Shown here: positions 43,545 through 52,480 of the stretch, in pieces
How the letters are laid out: every line of letters begins with the position of its first letter
Numbering within the stretch: the first letter of the stretch is position 1
Assembly (NCBI GenBank): GCA_028279545.1
Contig: JANQNN010000035.1
Coordinates: 150,951 to 214,950 of the forward strand
Length of the DNA stretch: 64,000 bases
Source: Nitrosopumilaceae archaeon
GTDB lineage: Archaea; Thermoproteota; Nitrososphaeria; Nitrososphaerales; Nitrosopumilaceae
Direction: 5' to 3'
Notes under the pieces: model-generated
What the model was told of the DNA's origin: nothing
Database searches by the model: none
What the model saw: the letters and a program-made list of their open reading frames with translations, nothing else
Position numbers and translations under genes: made by a program

Positions 43545-43669
43545 AGTTTTTCCTCTTTTTCTTTTTTATTTTAATAAATCTAAACTTGAGATACTTTAAA
43601 CAAAAGTTATAGGAAAGGTTTGAATGTACAAATAATTTTATTTTTGATACAGTTCTTTTTTAGATTTTT

Positions 43670-44092
43670 TTAATAATTTGTATATTCCTTAAACTGCGAA
43701 AAGTGACTTCCATAGGAATCCATCATAACATGAAAATATTTATCAAAAGCTTTGATTGCAGAAATCTCCATCTTTATACATGCATCAATGTATTTTGTGT
43801 TCATATCTATTGTTTCAAGATAAAATTTCTTTATAGAATCCGAATTTGTTTTAATTTGATTTAATATTTTTGGATCAAGATTTAGTTTTTCCAATAATTC
43901 TGTCTCAGAGATATAGCATGTTCCGTAGATATCATCAAGTAAGTGAAGATATGTTGTGTACAAATCTGAATAATTTTGGAATAGTGTAGGAGTTTGCAAT
44001 TCAAGTTTTTTAATTACCTCTGAAGTGTCTTCTTTTAGTTCCTCACAAAGAGAAAATTTTTTACTTTCGTCGGATTTTGTATTGTTATCCAT
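43670..44092 (-). CDS. Helical protein, possibly phasin-like
   Basis: 140 residues, nearly all helical: CEELKEDTSEVIKKLELQTP, TLFQNYSDLYTTYLHLLDDI, YLETIDMNTKYIDACIKMEI and a Tyr/Phe-rich end. The layout (a long helix around a central YSDLYTTYLHLLDDI and an aromatic tail) loosely recalls the phasin-like protein at 60973-61386. No clear family; function unknown. Confidence 0.55.
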   Translation of the reverse strand: MDNNTKSDESKKFSLCEELKEDTSEVIKKLELQTPTLFQNYSDLYTTYLHLLDDIYGTCYISETELLEKLNLDPKILNQIKTNSDSIKKFYLETIDMNTKYIDACIKMEISAIKAFDKYFHVMMDSYGSHFSQFKEYTNY

Positions 44093-44155
44093 GTTATTTG
44101 ATAAGAAGTATAGATTTTAAAAAATTATCGAATTCAATTTATTTTAAAATATGAT

Positions 44156-44509
44156 TTAACTAACTCGTTTGTATGTTTGATGAAATTCAGTGTACAGGGT
44201 ATTTGCCATATTTTGTAAATGGACAATTTCAGGAAAACTCTTTTTTTTTCTTGCAAATGAACGCATGATGGTCATGCACTTTGTGTTTTTTAGAGTTGAA
44301 GGTTCCGGGTCGGCAGTCCAAGTTTTAAAACAGTCTTCATAATCCAGGCAGAATTTCAAGATAATGACCTCCCAATCCTCAGATGTTAGGGGAATTCCAA
44401 TTGAATCTGCTATCTCTCTAAATTCGTTTTTCCTGTCTCGTAAAAGAAGGTTTAGAGTTTCTCGTACTCTTTTTTGATCATAACCATCAATTAGTGCAAT
44501 TCTATCCAT
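44156..44509 (-). CDS. Conserved-looking protein of unknown function
   Basis: 117 residues with alternating helices (DQKRVRETLNLLLRDRKNEF, SEDWEVIILKFCLDYEDCFK) and a basic central loop (RSFARKKKS). No signal peptide, no transmembrane segment and no recognisable motif. Codon use and a good start context support coding. It is on the same strand as the next two genes but separated by 85 bases. Confidence 0.6.
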   Translation of the reverse strand: MDRIALIDGYDQKRVRETLNLLLRDRKNEFREIADSIGIPLTSEDWEVIILKFCLDYEDCFKTWTADPEPSTLKNTKCMTIMRSFARKKKSFPEIVHLQNMANTLYTEFHQTYKRVS

Positions 44510-44594
44510 GAATTGAAGTGTAAAGTCTTTGTTAAAAAGTAGTTCTTTAATTTCAGATGTGAAAATAGGTAAAAAAGGAATATTATCTTAAGTT

Positions 44595-44981
44595 TTATTC
44601 TATTTTGATTTTTTTTCCAGTTACTTTTTTTTGAATTTTTATTTCTAGTCTACCTTTTTGGAATTTTGCTGTGGTTTTTTTGGTATCAATATTTCTTGGC
44701 AACAAAATAGATTTTTTAAAATACTCAAACTTTGCAATTTGCCCTAAATTTTCCTGAGAATATATTTTTTTGAGTTTTGCCTGTACGTTAATTGTATTTT
44801 CATCAAAAGTAACTTGAATGTCTTTTTTACTTACCAACGGTAAATCAACTTCAAGCAACCAGTAATGCTCAAATTCACGAAGAAACGATAATGGTGAAAG
44901 GCTTTTGTGTTCAACATCATCAAACAATGAACTAAATTTTGGGAAAAGTAGACTTAATTCAAAATTATTTTCGTCATTCAT
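44595..44981 (-). CDS. Small heat-shock protein (Hsp20 / alpha-crystallin family)
   Basis: The alpha-crystallin core is present: YWLLEVDLPLVSKKDIQVTF (first strands), ENTINVQAKL, FEYFKKSILLPRNIDTKKTT and the final KFQKGRLEIKIQKK, the family's last strand with its G-x-L. Start chosen at ATG 44981 (MNDENNFELSLLFPKF); the longer frame to 45107 overlaps the upstream PAC2 gene. Its start lies 4 bases after the PAC2 stop, so the two are an operon. ATP-independent chaperone. Confidence 0.85.
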   Translation of the reverse strand: MNDENNFELSLLFPKFSSLFDDVEHKSLSPLSFLREFEHYWLLEVDLPLVSKKDIQVTFDENTINVQAKLKKIYSQENLGQIAKFEYFKKSILLPRNIDTKKTTAKFQKGRLEIKIQKKVTGKKIKIE

Positions 44982-44985
44982 AATA

Positions 44986-45708
44986 TCATCTGTAAATTTG
45001 TGGTGTGCGTTTTTGTTTTTCTTTTTGACGTTGAGCTGCCCGAATTGTTTCTTCCATAAGATTTCGGTGCTGTATACGAAGCTGTTCCATTCTGTTTTGA
45101 ATATCACTTGTGTCTACTTTAAGATCTAAAATTTTTGCAACAGTAACAATTGCTTGTATTGATGCACCAGGATCTGGAAAGAAGGGATGACATTCTGCAT
45201 ACAAAACAAGTGTGGGGATATTTAATTTTCTAAATACTGAAATAATTGCTGAATCTGTTCCAAAAATTGAGCCATTTAGAAATTTTGGCAAGTTATGTTG
45301 GTAAAGTATGTTTTCTAACTTTTGATGTGTAACAAGTCCAAAAATTTTTTTATCTTTTTTCTTTGGATTAATGGTTTCCATTCCACTTGCAATCACAATT
45401 TTTTTAATTGAATATTTTTTGCAAAATGCTCCTATGACTCGGGCAAAATCATCTGCTAAATAATCATCAAAAGGTACGTCTGAAATAATTACAAACAGAT
45501 TGTCTTTTTTATAACTTCTAATGGGACCTAAAATTTCCCCGTTTTCAACAAACAAAGGCGCAATAAGATTTGGAATATCTATTTCTCCTAGTTGTTTTAG
45601 TTTCAAATAATAAATCAAATATGAAGTCGAAAAAGTTCCCACCAAACCATTGCTTGGATATCCCAAAAGTAGGGTATTTTCATTAGAATCTGACCTTGCA
45701 ATTCTCAA
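44986..45708 (-). CDS. PAC2 / proteasome-assembly-chaperone-like family protein
   Basis: Characteristic LLLGYPSNGLVGTFSTSYLI start, then IISDVPFDDYLADDFARVIG and FGTDSAIISVFRKLNIPTLV plus ECHPFFPDPGASIQAIV. The 240-residue length and sequence order fit archaeal PAC2 proteins, which are related to eukaryotic proteasome assembly chaperones but whose archaeal role is unproven. The C-terminus is a coiled-coil-like charged helix. Co-transcribed with Hsp20, pointing to protein quality control. Confidence 0.82.
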   Translation of the reverse strand: MRIARSDSNENTLLLGYPSNGLVGTFSTSYLIYYLKLKQLGEIDIPNLIAPLFVENGEILGPIRSYKKDNLFVIISDVPFDDYLADDFARVIGAFCKKYSIKKIVIASGMETINPKKKDKKIFGLVTHQKLENILYQHNLPKFLNGSIFGTDSAIISVFRKLNIPTLVLYAECHPFFPDPGASIQAIVTVAKILDLKVDTSDIQNRMEQLRIQHRNLMEETIRAAQRQKEKQKRTPQIYR

Positions 45709-45801
45709 ATCGTGTTGATTAGGTATGAATCCAATAAAAGAAAAACCAAGATTCTCGAGGCTGATTTTCAGTTGTGATTAAATGAACAAATTGGTCTTTT
45801 T

Positions 45802-46257
45802 ATGCAAGAATTTCCCCAAAAATTAGGGAAAATGAAGATCCTTGGGATAGATGATAGTGGGAATATTGATTATTGGATAAAGTGCTTTCATTCTGATGAT
45901 TATGAATATACATCCATCTGTGATGGTAGAGAATGCATTCGTTTTATTCGTGATGGAAAATATGATCTCGTATTGATGGATTTAGCAAAGCCCGGTTATA
46001 CAAACAAAGATGCTATAACTTCGCTTGAAAAAGTAAATCTGTTAAAAAAACAACCCACAATTGTTTTTGTTGAATCTTCTGCATCTGATGATGAGATAGA
46101 TGACTTTATTGTTCGTGGAGCGTATCAGTGTATACGAAAACCTGTAAAAATAGAATTATTGGTATCTGTTCTAAAAGGTCTTAGCAAAGTAAACCCAATT
46201 CCGACAAAAATACTAAAAAAATGGCCGCTAACTGAACAAGAAATAAAATCAAAATAA
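45802..46257 (+). CDS. Response-regulator receiver-like protein
   Basis: CheY-like receiver: acidic pair ILGIDDSG, phosphoacceptor strand YDLVLMDLAKPGY, Ser/Thr strand TIVFVESSASDDE and the basic K in YQCIRKPV. About 125 residues of receiver plus a short basic tail (ILKKWPLTEQEIKSK). No output domain, so it would act by protein contact. No kinase is adjacent. The Met codons at 45802 and 45832 could both start it. Confidence 0.78.
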   Translation: MQEFPQKLGKMKILGIDDSGNIDYWIKCFHSDDYEYTSICDGRECIRFIRDGKYDLVLMDLAKPGYTNKDAITSLEKVNLLKKQPTIVFVESSASDDEIDDFIVRGAYQCIRKPVKIELLVSVLKGLSKVNPIPTKILKKWPLTEQEIKSK

Positions 46258-46374
46258 AAAATTAAAAACTAAATTTGATTATGGCCATAATTTTCAAATT
46301 GTTTTGTTTAATTGAAATTTGAATCTTAGAATTTCTACGTAATGGTATTAAACCATTAATTCATCAAGCCAATA

Positions 46375-47625
46375 TTGGTTTTTAATTATCAAAGTTTTGC
46401 TGGGTTTTGTTCTATAATTTTTGTTACAGGTTTTGTAGGTTTTGCATTTGCAGATTCTGAAATTGATTGGAATACAGATAGACACGATTACTATCATAGA
46501 GATACTATCCAAGTATTAGGAACTGTTTATCCCATTCAAGGAGATAAAGAAATTTTAATTGAAATTGAAAATTCTAAAAACGAAATTATTTTTTCAAGGA
46601 ACGCTGAATTAGAATCAGATGGTAATTTTGCAGAAGACATTACAATACTGGGTGGAAACTGGCAACCAGAAGGTCAGTTTAACTTAAAACTAACACATGG
46701 TGAATTGTCTGGGCAGCAACCAATTTGGATTTTTCAATCCGAATCTACAGCTCCTGACTACATAGAATCTAACATATTTTTTAACAAACCAACTTACAGT
46801 ATGACTGATTTAGTTAATTTTTGGATAGTATCACCAGATTTTGATGAGGATAATTCTAAAAAAGAAACCATTGGTGAAAAAAATAGAGGAGAAATAGAAG
46901 TAAGAACTGGTATGGGAAAACTTTCTTCTTATGTTCTAAAGGAGACAGAACCAGGATCTGGAATTTTCAATGGCACAATTGCTTTGACAGGTGACAAAAA
47001 CCTTGATGTTGATAAGACCACACATGTAGATGATATGACTAGTGAATTTGGAGGAAGTGGTCCTGAGAATGGAAAGATTGGGGCCTACAAATCAGACAAG
47101 ATTACGGTTACTTTTTCAGGAGAATTTGGGGAAATTAGCAAAACAGCAGAAGTTTCCTGGACTTTAGGAAAATTAGAAGTGGAAGCTGATTCTTCTGGGA
47201 ATTTGAATTTAATCAGAGTAATAGATCCTGACATGAATTTTAGCAATCTTCGTGAGGACGTTATCACTTTAACAAATGACTTTGTTTTGTATGAGACTGA
47301 TGTTTCTACAGGAATCTTTGAGAAATCCTTTTCAAAACCCTTCAGGGACTTTCCCATAACATATCATGACATTACTCTTCCAGAAGGCGGTTCCAAATGG
47401 ATTGTATATCCTTCTGAAGAGACTACAACTCTGATTAATCCCCCCACTGTGATTGACCACCCAACCTTAATTTCAGATTCAGGATCAATTGAAGGAAATT
47501 TCAAAAAAGTACCTGATTGGGTAAAAACTACCATGCAGTGGTATATTGATGGTATAGTTTCTGAAGAAGAGATGGTTGCAGCTATTCAATATTTGGTAAA
47601 TATTGATGTAATCAAGCTTCGATAA
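46375..47625 (+). CDS. Secreted protein with Trp-rich C-terminal module
   Basis: Begins at TTG 46375 with a signal peptide (to about residue 28, GFAFADS). The ~290-residue body is beta-rich with repeated DRHDYYHRDTIQVLGTVYP-like and GIFNGTIALTGDKN-like strands, suggestive of stacked Ig or macroglobulin-like domains. The last ~38 residues (VPDWVKTTMQWYIDGIVSEE and AIQYLVNIDVIKL) form the Trp-rich module. No Cys. A terminator-like hairpin follows. Function unknown. Confidence 0.75.
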   Translation: MVFNYQSFAGFCSIIFVTGFVGFAFADSEIDWNTDRHDYYHRDTIQVLGTVYPIQGDKEILIEIENSKNEIIFSRNAELESDGNFAEDITILGGNWQPEGQFNLKLTHGELSGQQPIWIFQSESTAPDYIESNIFFNKPTYSMTDLVNFWIVSPDFDEDNSKKETIGEKNRGEIEVRTGMGKLSSYVLKETEPGSGIFNGTIALTGDKNLDVDKTTHVDDMTSEFGGSGPENGKIGAYKSDKITVTFSGEFGEISKTAEVSWTLGKLEVEADSSGNLNLIRVIDPDMNFSNLREDVITLTNDFVLYETDVSTGIFEKSFSKPFRDFPITYHDITLPEGGSKWIVYPSEETTTLINPPTVIDHPTLISDSGSIEGNFKKVPDWVKTTMQWYIDGIVSEEEMVAAIQYLVNIDVIKLR

Positions 47626-47653
47626 ACTATTTTGAAAAATTTTTTAAAATTTT

Positions 47654-47675
47654 AAAGGGCGTAACCCTTTTTCAC
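47654..47675 (+). terminator. Hairpin with T-run after the secreted-protein gene
   Basis: AAAGGG and CCCTTT pair around a CGTAA loop and are followed by a run of T (CCCTTTTT). Located about 30 bases after the stop, on the correct strand for rightward transcription. Archaeal termination needs mainly the T-run, which is present. Confidence 0.5.
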
Positions 47676-47747
47676 AGAACACTGAGAGATTACCTCTCTT
47701 TTTCAGATCTTTGATCTTTTTTCTTTTTTTGTTCTGCAGGGCCACGC

Positions 47748-47783
47748 AATCTATTTAATAGATTTGATGTCTCTCAACATCAA
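47748..47783. repeat. Two adjacent small hairpins in an intergenic space
   Basis: AATCTAT-TTA-ATAGATT (47748-47764) and TTGATGT-CTCTCA-ACATCAA (47764-47783) are two perfect 7-base inverted repeats, sharing one base. They are between convergent genes, in a 278-base gap. They could be terminator or transcript-end structures; no T-run follows. Confidence 0.35.
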
Positions 47784-47904
47784 AGCGATTTAGTCTTTGA
47801 ACTATATAACATGGAAGGTGTTCATTTTGAACATTTGTTTAATAATAATTAAAAGAATATTTTCAGATTTAGAAAAAATTTGAAATTTGTTTTTGAAATT
47901 TGTA

Positions 47905-49824
47905 TCAAGAATTCACCCAAAGTGCTCCACCAGATTTTATCATAACTCCACTACCACCTTCTATTGTAATGTTACTTCCAGAGTTAATCGTTAAGGATAA
48001 ACCATCAGGAATTGTCAATACTGCTCCATCTTGTACTGTTACATTTGCAACTGTGTGAGATTCAGAAATAGTAGTAGAAGAGTCTATTATATTTTCAAGA
48101 TCTTCATCATCTGGAATCAAATCATTATCTAAATCAGGAAATGCTGGCATAAAAAATGCTACCACTTGTGCCTGACGATTTGAATTTATCGAATAAGTAT
48201 GAGATTGAACATCTACTCCTGCTGCTTGTTTTACTTCAGTTGTTACTAAATGCCATGCACTTGGAATTGAAAAACTGTGTCTTTCTATTTGCCCATCACC
48301 ATGAGTACTAAATATGCCACCTGTCTGTCCGTTACCTACAGCGGAAATTATTAGGGAATCATCTACCAGAGTGGTAATTTCAGTAGAAATTGTCGGGTTG
48401 GAAACTACGGTACTTGAGGCAAATCCAGCCTCAGGTTGCTGAGCCACTCCTGAAAATGACATCAAAGAGACTCCAGCATCAGAGGGTATTGCATCAAAGT
48501 TTATTGAAACTGTATTTGTCCCATCTATAATATCAGATTCCATTATTCTCCACATCTCTACCATTTGCAAGGCACCATCTATGCCTACTTGCTCTCTTCC
48601 AACTAAAATTCCCTGACCAGTTCCTCCCGTATTATCAATTGAATCAATTAAGCTAATTGGCCCCTCAACCGTTGATACGATAATTATCATCCTATCCTCT
48701 CCAGGACTTACCTCAATTGGAAGAGAACATGGAGTTGCGCTACACAATACATTTCCTCCCCCTTCAAATGGGATAACGTTTGAACCTGGATTAAGAATAG
48801 TATATTCTTCAGTTTTTACTTCTTCTTGATTTTCTGATTCATCAACTCCAAAAAACTTGAGTGTGGTATCTTCTGAAATTAAAATTGGTTCGGTGTATTC
48901 TGTGCTTGATGTAGTAGGAGTACTACCATCTAGAGCATAGTAAATCGTTGCAGTCTCATCAGCTGTTAACGAAACTAGTTGTGGGATAAGGTATTCTCCT
49001 CCTGGAGGAGAAGCAGTAGTAGTAGGTGGCGTACTGTCAGCATTGTCCATTCCAATTCCTTGACTGCGAGTTAAGACATCAATATTTCCCAAATCTTTTT
49101 GTTCTTGAATATATTCAACTACATCTTCATACAAAGAAATAGATGTTACAAATTGACCTCCTCCATTACTTATTTCATGAAATTTAAAACCAATCAACAT
49201 ATCATTTGCAATTGCAAAATCAATCTCATCTTTAACCTCAGAAAATGTATTTAATGCATAACCAGTTCCAATGCCATGAGAGTGGGTATGATAAATTCCA
49301 TATGTCTCAAATGATGTATTCAATGTTTCCATATCCATATAATCTGGAGAGTAAGGGATTGGTGAATAGAAAGTAGTCCACAAGTAATTTTCTTGAACCA
49401 CTTCAAATGCATCATTAGTTACAATGTTAAATGGCCACACGTATCCAATTATTTGAAATCCCATATTCTCTAAATCGATTTTGCTTTGAACAAGTTCCTC
49501 ATACAAAACACTATCAGAAGTTGACGAAGAAAGTCTTTCATGGGTTTTAGAGTGTCCTGAAATTTCAAATCCTCTTTCTTGCAAATCAAGTAATTCCTGT
49601 TGAGTGATATATCCGCTAAGGCCCACCCTGTCTGAAATAACCGAAATTGTTCCAATCATGTCTCCCATGCTATTTTCAATTGCAGTAAGCTGGTTATCTT
49701 CTGAATGCTCAAAAGTCAACATTACTGCTGCCTTTGATCCATCATAAACTACAGCAAAAGCATTTTCCGAAGCAGAAATAGAAACACCAAATGCAAAAAT
49801 CAAATAGATTAAAAATTTCTTCAT
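47905..49824 (-). CDS. Large secreted NodB-like protein with chitobiase-type and beta-rich domains
   Basis: Signal peptide to about residue 24 (AFAV). The N-terminal ~250 residues resemble NodB deacetylases: FEISGHSKTHERLS keeps His-x3-His. However motif 1, normally TFDDG, reads LTFEHSED, so both Asp are gone, which may mean a changed or lost activity. Next a chitobiase-type domain (IYYALDGSTPTTSSTEYTEP), a ~200-residue beta domain (GNVLCSATPCSLPIEV), and at the end VLTIPDGLSLTINSGSNITI with SGGALWVNS, also in the protein at 37965-39977. Paralogue of 58456-60450 in its first domain. Surface polysaccharide binding is likely. Confidence 0.8.
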   Translation of the reverse strand: MKKFLIYLIFAFGVSISASENAFAVVYDGSKAAVMLTFEHSEDNQLTAIENSMGDMIGTISVISDRVGLSGYITQQELLDLQERGFEISGHSKTHERLSSSTSDSVLYEELVQSKIDLENMGFQIIGYVWPFNIVTNDAFEVVQENYLWTTFYSPIPYSPDYMDMETLNTSFETYGIYHTHSHGIGTGYALNTFSEVKDEIDFAIANDMLIGFKFHEISNGGGQFVTSISLYEDVVEYIQEQKDLGNIDVLTRSQGIGMDNADSTPPTTTASPPGGEYLIPQLVSLTADETATIYYALDGSTPTTSSTEYTEPILISEDTTLKFFGVDESENQEEVKTEEYTILNPGSNVIPFEGGGNVLCSATPCSLPIEVSPGEDRMIIIVSTVEGPISLIDSIDNTGGTGQGILVGREQVGIDGALQMVEMWRIMESDIIDGTNTVSINFDAIPSDAGVSLMSFSGVAQQPEAGFASSTVVSNPTISTEITTLVDDSLIISAVGNGQTGGIFSTHGDGQIERHSFSIPSAWHLVTTEVKQAAGVDVQSHTYSINSNRQAQVVAFFMPAFPDLDNDLIPDDEDLENIIDSSTTISESHTVANVTVQDGAVLTIPDGLSLTINSGSNITIEGGSGVMIKSGGALWVNS

Positions 49825-50047
49825 TTTATGCTCCGTTTAAAAAATACTTTAACCATTGAATCCTCCAAAATATCGCCTGATCGTTTTGGTTTTCGAAATT
49901 TATTAAATCTGATTCCGTGTCAAAATAAAATATTACAACTCTTCCCAATTCTAGCGCCCTAAGGCATAATTATAAAAATAATTTTAAATTTATTCCCAAA
50001 TTATGCCCAATTTTAGCCTCAAAAAATTCCAAAAAAAAAGTAAAATT

Positions 50048-50920
50048 TTATTGTGAAAAAATTGGTTTAAGGTTTCTACCAAGGAAGATAATTCCCAATG
50101 AGGTCCCAAAAACTATCAGGGCAAGTGGCCCAAATTCAGGCACAACAAATGATTTTGAAGAAGAATACATTCCACCTGCATCCACTTCAACTGAATAGGT
50201 TCCGTTTAAGCCAAATTTCTCATCAATTTCAAATTCTTGAAAAAATGTTCTATCTGTATTTGGAACAAAGGTGCTTGATTCAATTTGTTCCCCATTTGGA
50301 TCATAAAGTACAATATTGACTCCTTTGGTAAAGGCCTCCTCTGAAAGACATCCATAAACACTAATGGTATCTCCTTTGTCATAATCATCCTTGTCAGTCA
50401 TTACAATAACTTGATCTTCTCCTAGTTTTTCAATACAACTGGACTCTTTTTCGGGCTGTGCTTGAAGTGAAAAGGAAAATGATTTTGAATTACACTCAAA
50501 AATTGGCTCAGCACACAAATCAGGTAACATATTATAAATTTCCATAGAAAATGAGGATTTTGCATCCTTTGGAATCTTATAACATAGATTTTCATTCTGC
50601 GATAGTCCTGGCATTAAACTAAAGGTAGAATTGTTTGTACAATCCTCAAATAAAATAAAAAATCCTTCATCTTTTAACTCCAAATAAGAAGAAGGGCTTA
50701 CTGATTGTTTTTGTGAATCAATCAAGATTAGATAGTCTGTAAAAATATCAATTGAAGCCTCTCCATTATTGACAAAAGATACATCTAGTACTAAAACATC
50801 TGAACTTTCTGATTCAATTTTGTCCCACCCATGTATCTCAATTTCAATTGAATCAATATTTTCAATTTGAGCAAAGCTTTTTTGGATTTGACTAGGAGCT
50901 GAAATTAGAAACAATAACAT
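50048..50920 (-). CDS. Secreted protein with PEFG-CTERM tail
   Basis: Signal peptide, then a ~120-residue Ig-like domain (IEIEIHGWDKIESESSDVLV), a Cys-containing middle (FEDCTNNSTF, NENLCYKIP) and a second domain (IVMTDKDDYDKGDTISVYG, GVNIVLYDPNGEQ) that resembles macroglobulin-like repeats. The end is VVPEFGPLALIVFGTSLGII with a basic tail (GRNLKP): a clear PEFG-CTERM. Probably archaeosortase-processed and surface-anchored. Confidence 0.78.
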   Translation of the reverse strand: MLLFLISAPSQIQKSFAQIENIDSIEIEIHGWDKIESESSDVLVLDVSFVNNGEASIDIFTDYLILIDSQKQSVSPSSYLELKDEGFFILFEDCTNNSTFSLMPGLSQNENLCYKIPKDAKSSFSMEIYNMLPDLCAEPIFECNSKSFSFSLQAQPEKESSCIEKLGEDQVIVMTDKDDYDKGDTISVYGCLSEEAFTKGVNIVLYDPNGEQIESSTFVPNTDRTFFQEFEIDEKFGLNGTYSVEVDAGGMYSSSKSFVVPEFGPLALIVFGTSLGIIFLGRNLKPIFSQ

Positions 50921-51049
50921 AAGCGCAAATATTGAAATTTTTAATTTTTTATTTAATTCAATTCACCTTTTTCTCTCTGTTAGTGTACGTTGTTGTTGAA
51001 TTTAAATCAGTTATTGCAACTATCAAATACTATGCAAAATTTTTACCTT

Positions 51050-51157
51050 TTATCTTCCTGTAACATACCAAATATACAAAATTACTGATACAAGCGTTGA
51101 AATTCCAACAATTATTGCTAGTTCTTTTTTTGAAAATACTCCTCCTCTAAGACTCAT
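51050..51157 (-). CDS. 35-residue single-helix microprotein
   Basis: ATG frame MSLRGGVFSKKELAIIVGIS, continuing TLVSVILYIWYVTGR: a charged start, one helix and a basic end, stopping cleanly. Same layout as the small frames at 30473 and 57490. Moderately likely to be real. Confidence 0.45.
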   Translation of the reverse strand: MSLRGGVFSKKELAIIVGISTLVSVILYIWYVTGR

Positions 51158-51217
51158 TATTTTTCTTAAAGAAATATCAACTTAAGCTTATTGGAGATTA
51201 AATAAATTAATTGTTTA

Positions 51218-51646
51218 CTATTTTTTAGATTGTCTTTTTTTTGTGGATGTCTTTTTTATCTTTGCTTTAGAAGTTTTACTCTTTGATTTGGTTTTAACTG
51301 GCGGTTCAATGATTTTTCTCACATCAGAAATAATTTTTCTATAGTTAGAACCAGGCTCTAGGCTAAACAAGAAAAGGTCTTTTTCAAGGGCCATACTAAT
51401 TGTGGTTACTTTCTCATAATTCGTAATTGATTCAAGTTCTTTTCCGAGTTTAAATTCTAAATTTTTTAGATTTGTCCACCTATCATAGGTATAATGGACT
51501 GCCATGTTAACCTCATTGTCACTCAGCAAACGAGAGTCTGTGCGGTTTTTGCTGGCAACCAAATCTCCTCTCGAATTTAAAACTCCTGTAAACCGTATCT
51601 TGGTGTTTGATTTCAGCACATCATTACAAATCTTATTTAAATTCAT
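51218..51646 (-). CDS. Small archaeal protein, relative of 42797-43153, with Lys-rich tail
   Basis: 142 residues. The first ~110 follow the same order as 42797-43153: KIRFTGVLNSRGDLVASKNR, EVNMAVHYTYDRWTNLKNLE, NYEKVTTISMALEKDLFLFS, SNYRKIISDVRKIIEPP. A Lys/Ser/Thr tail (KTKSKSKTSKAKIKKTSTKK) suggests nucleic-acid or membrane contact. Probably a DUF6659-type family, stated with low certainty. Function unknown. Confidence 0.65.
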   Translation of the reverse strand: MNLNKICNDVLKSNTKIRFTGVLNSRGDLVASKNRTDSRLLSDNEVNMAVHYTYDRWTNLKNLEFKLGKELESITNYEKVTTISMALEKDLFLFSLEPGSNYRKIISDVRKIIEPPVKTKSKSKTSKAKIKKTSTKKRQSKK

Positions 51647-51985
51647 CCGACATGACTGGCAATAAATTAAGGTAATTTAAGAGGTGCGGTAATTATTGGG
51701 AATGAATGTGATTTTAATGGAGAAATGGTAAAAATATTTGTTGGAAATTTTAGTTTTTTAGAATTGATAGTAACCAACTGAAAACCAGACGCAAATCTGA
51801 AATGTAATGGTCGTTGATCCTTTTCACTCGTCCCAACGTTTTCTTTCAGGCGATTACTACCAGTATAATTATAGTATAATAAAATAAAAATCATATAGTT
51901 TGATATTTGAAAATTTGTTTAAAATTATAAATTAAGCCAAACAATTTTTTATGAAATTCCTTCTTGAAAATTTAATTATTTTTAA
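51647..51985. other. Non-coding interval, nothing definite
   Basis: AT-rich stretch of about 340 bases. One 75-codon frame on the minus strand (51667-51894) has no recognisable start context, no domain and poor composition, and I do not accept it. No hairpin or promoter stands out. Confidence 0.5.
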
Positions 51986-52129
51986 TTAATAATTCATTTC
52001 AGTTGATAGTGGCATGAGTTCACAAGTGCAATTCTCTCTTTTCCCACACTTTGGGCAATTACAATCACAAAGTAATAATGATGACTGACATACTGTACAC
52101 TTTGTATATTCTGCATAATCTTCTCTCAA
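51986..52129 (-). CDS. Cys-rich zinc-ribbon microprotein, divergent pair with 52481-52633
   Basis: From TTG 52129 (a stop lies just before it) the frame codes REDYAEYTKCTVCQSSLLLC, then DCNCPKCGKRENCTCEL. The pattern C-x2-C, L-x-C-x-C-x-C-P-x-C-G and C-x-C resembles the product of 52481-52633, so the two are probable paralogues. Probably binds zinc. Function unknown. Confidence 0.5.
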   Translation of the reverse strand: MREDYAEYTKCTVCQSSLLLCDCNCPKCGKRENCTCELMPLSTEMNY

Positions 52130-52368
52130 TTTTTTCAGCTAAAAAAGGCGATTAAGAGAAATAAACATGTTCATGTGTTTTCTTTTGAAATGTTTAATTT
52201 TTCAAGAAAAAATAATTGTTTGTTTAAATTTAATATTTTGATTGGATAAGTTTCAATTAACTTTAAAAATAGTCTAAACTAAAAATTTGTGTAAGAAAAC
52301 CAAAATATTTGAATAATTTTTTGGTTTTAAAAAAAATCACTATTATATTTTTAGTGGTTATTGTTATT

Positions 52369-52476
52369 ATGGAAATAAAACAATGTGAATGTCCTCCAGG
52401 GTCTCCAACTTTTTTTAATGAAGACAATATGATTATTTGTAAATCCTGCGGAGATTGGGTTGAGGGCCTATATTAG
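52369..52476 (+). CDS. 35-residue zinc-ribbon-like microprotein
   Basis: ATG frame MEIKQCECPPGSPTFFNEDN, then MIICKSCGDWVEGLY. C-x-C and C-x2-C-G pairs spaced as in zinc ribbons. It is followed four bases after its stop by the next Cys-rich frame, so they are likely co-transcribed. Confidence 0.55.
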   Translation: MEIKQCECPPGSPTFFNEDNMIICKSCGDWVEGLY

Positions 52477-52480
52477 AAAA

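Noticed and set aside
51667..51894. 75-codon frame
   Set aside because: No domain, no start signal, low-quality composition; interval appears non-coding.
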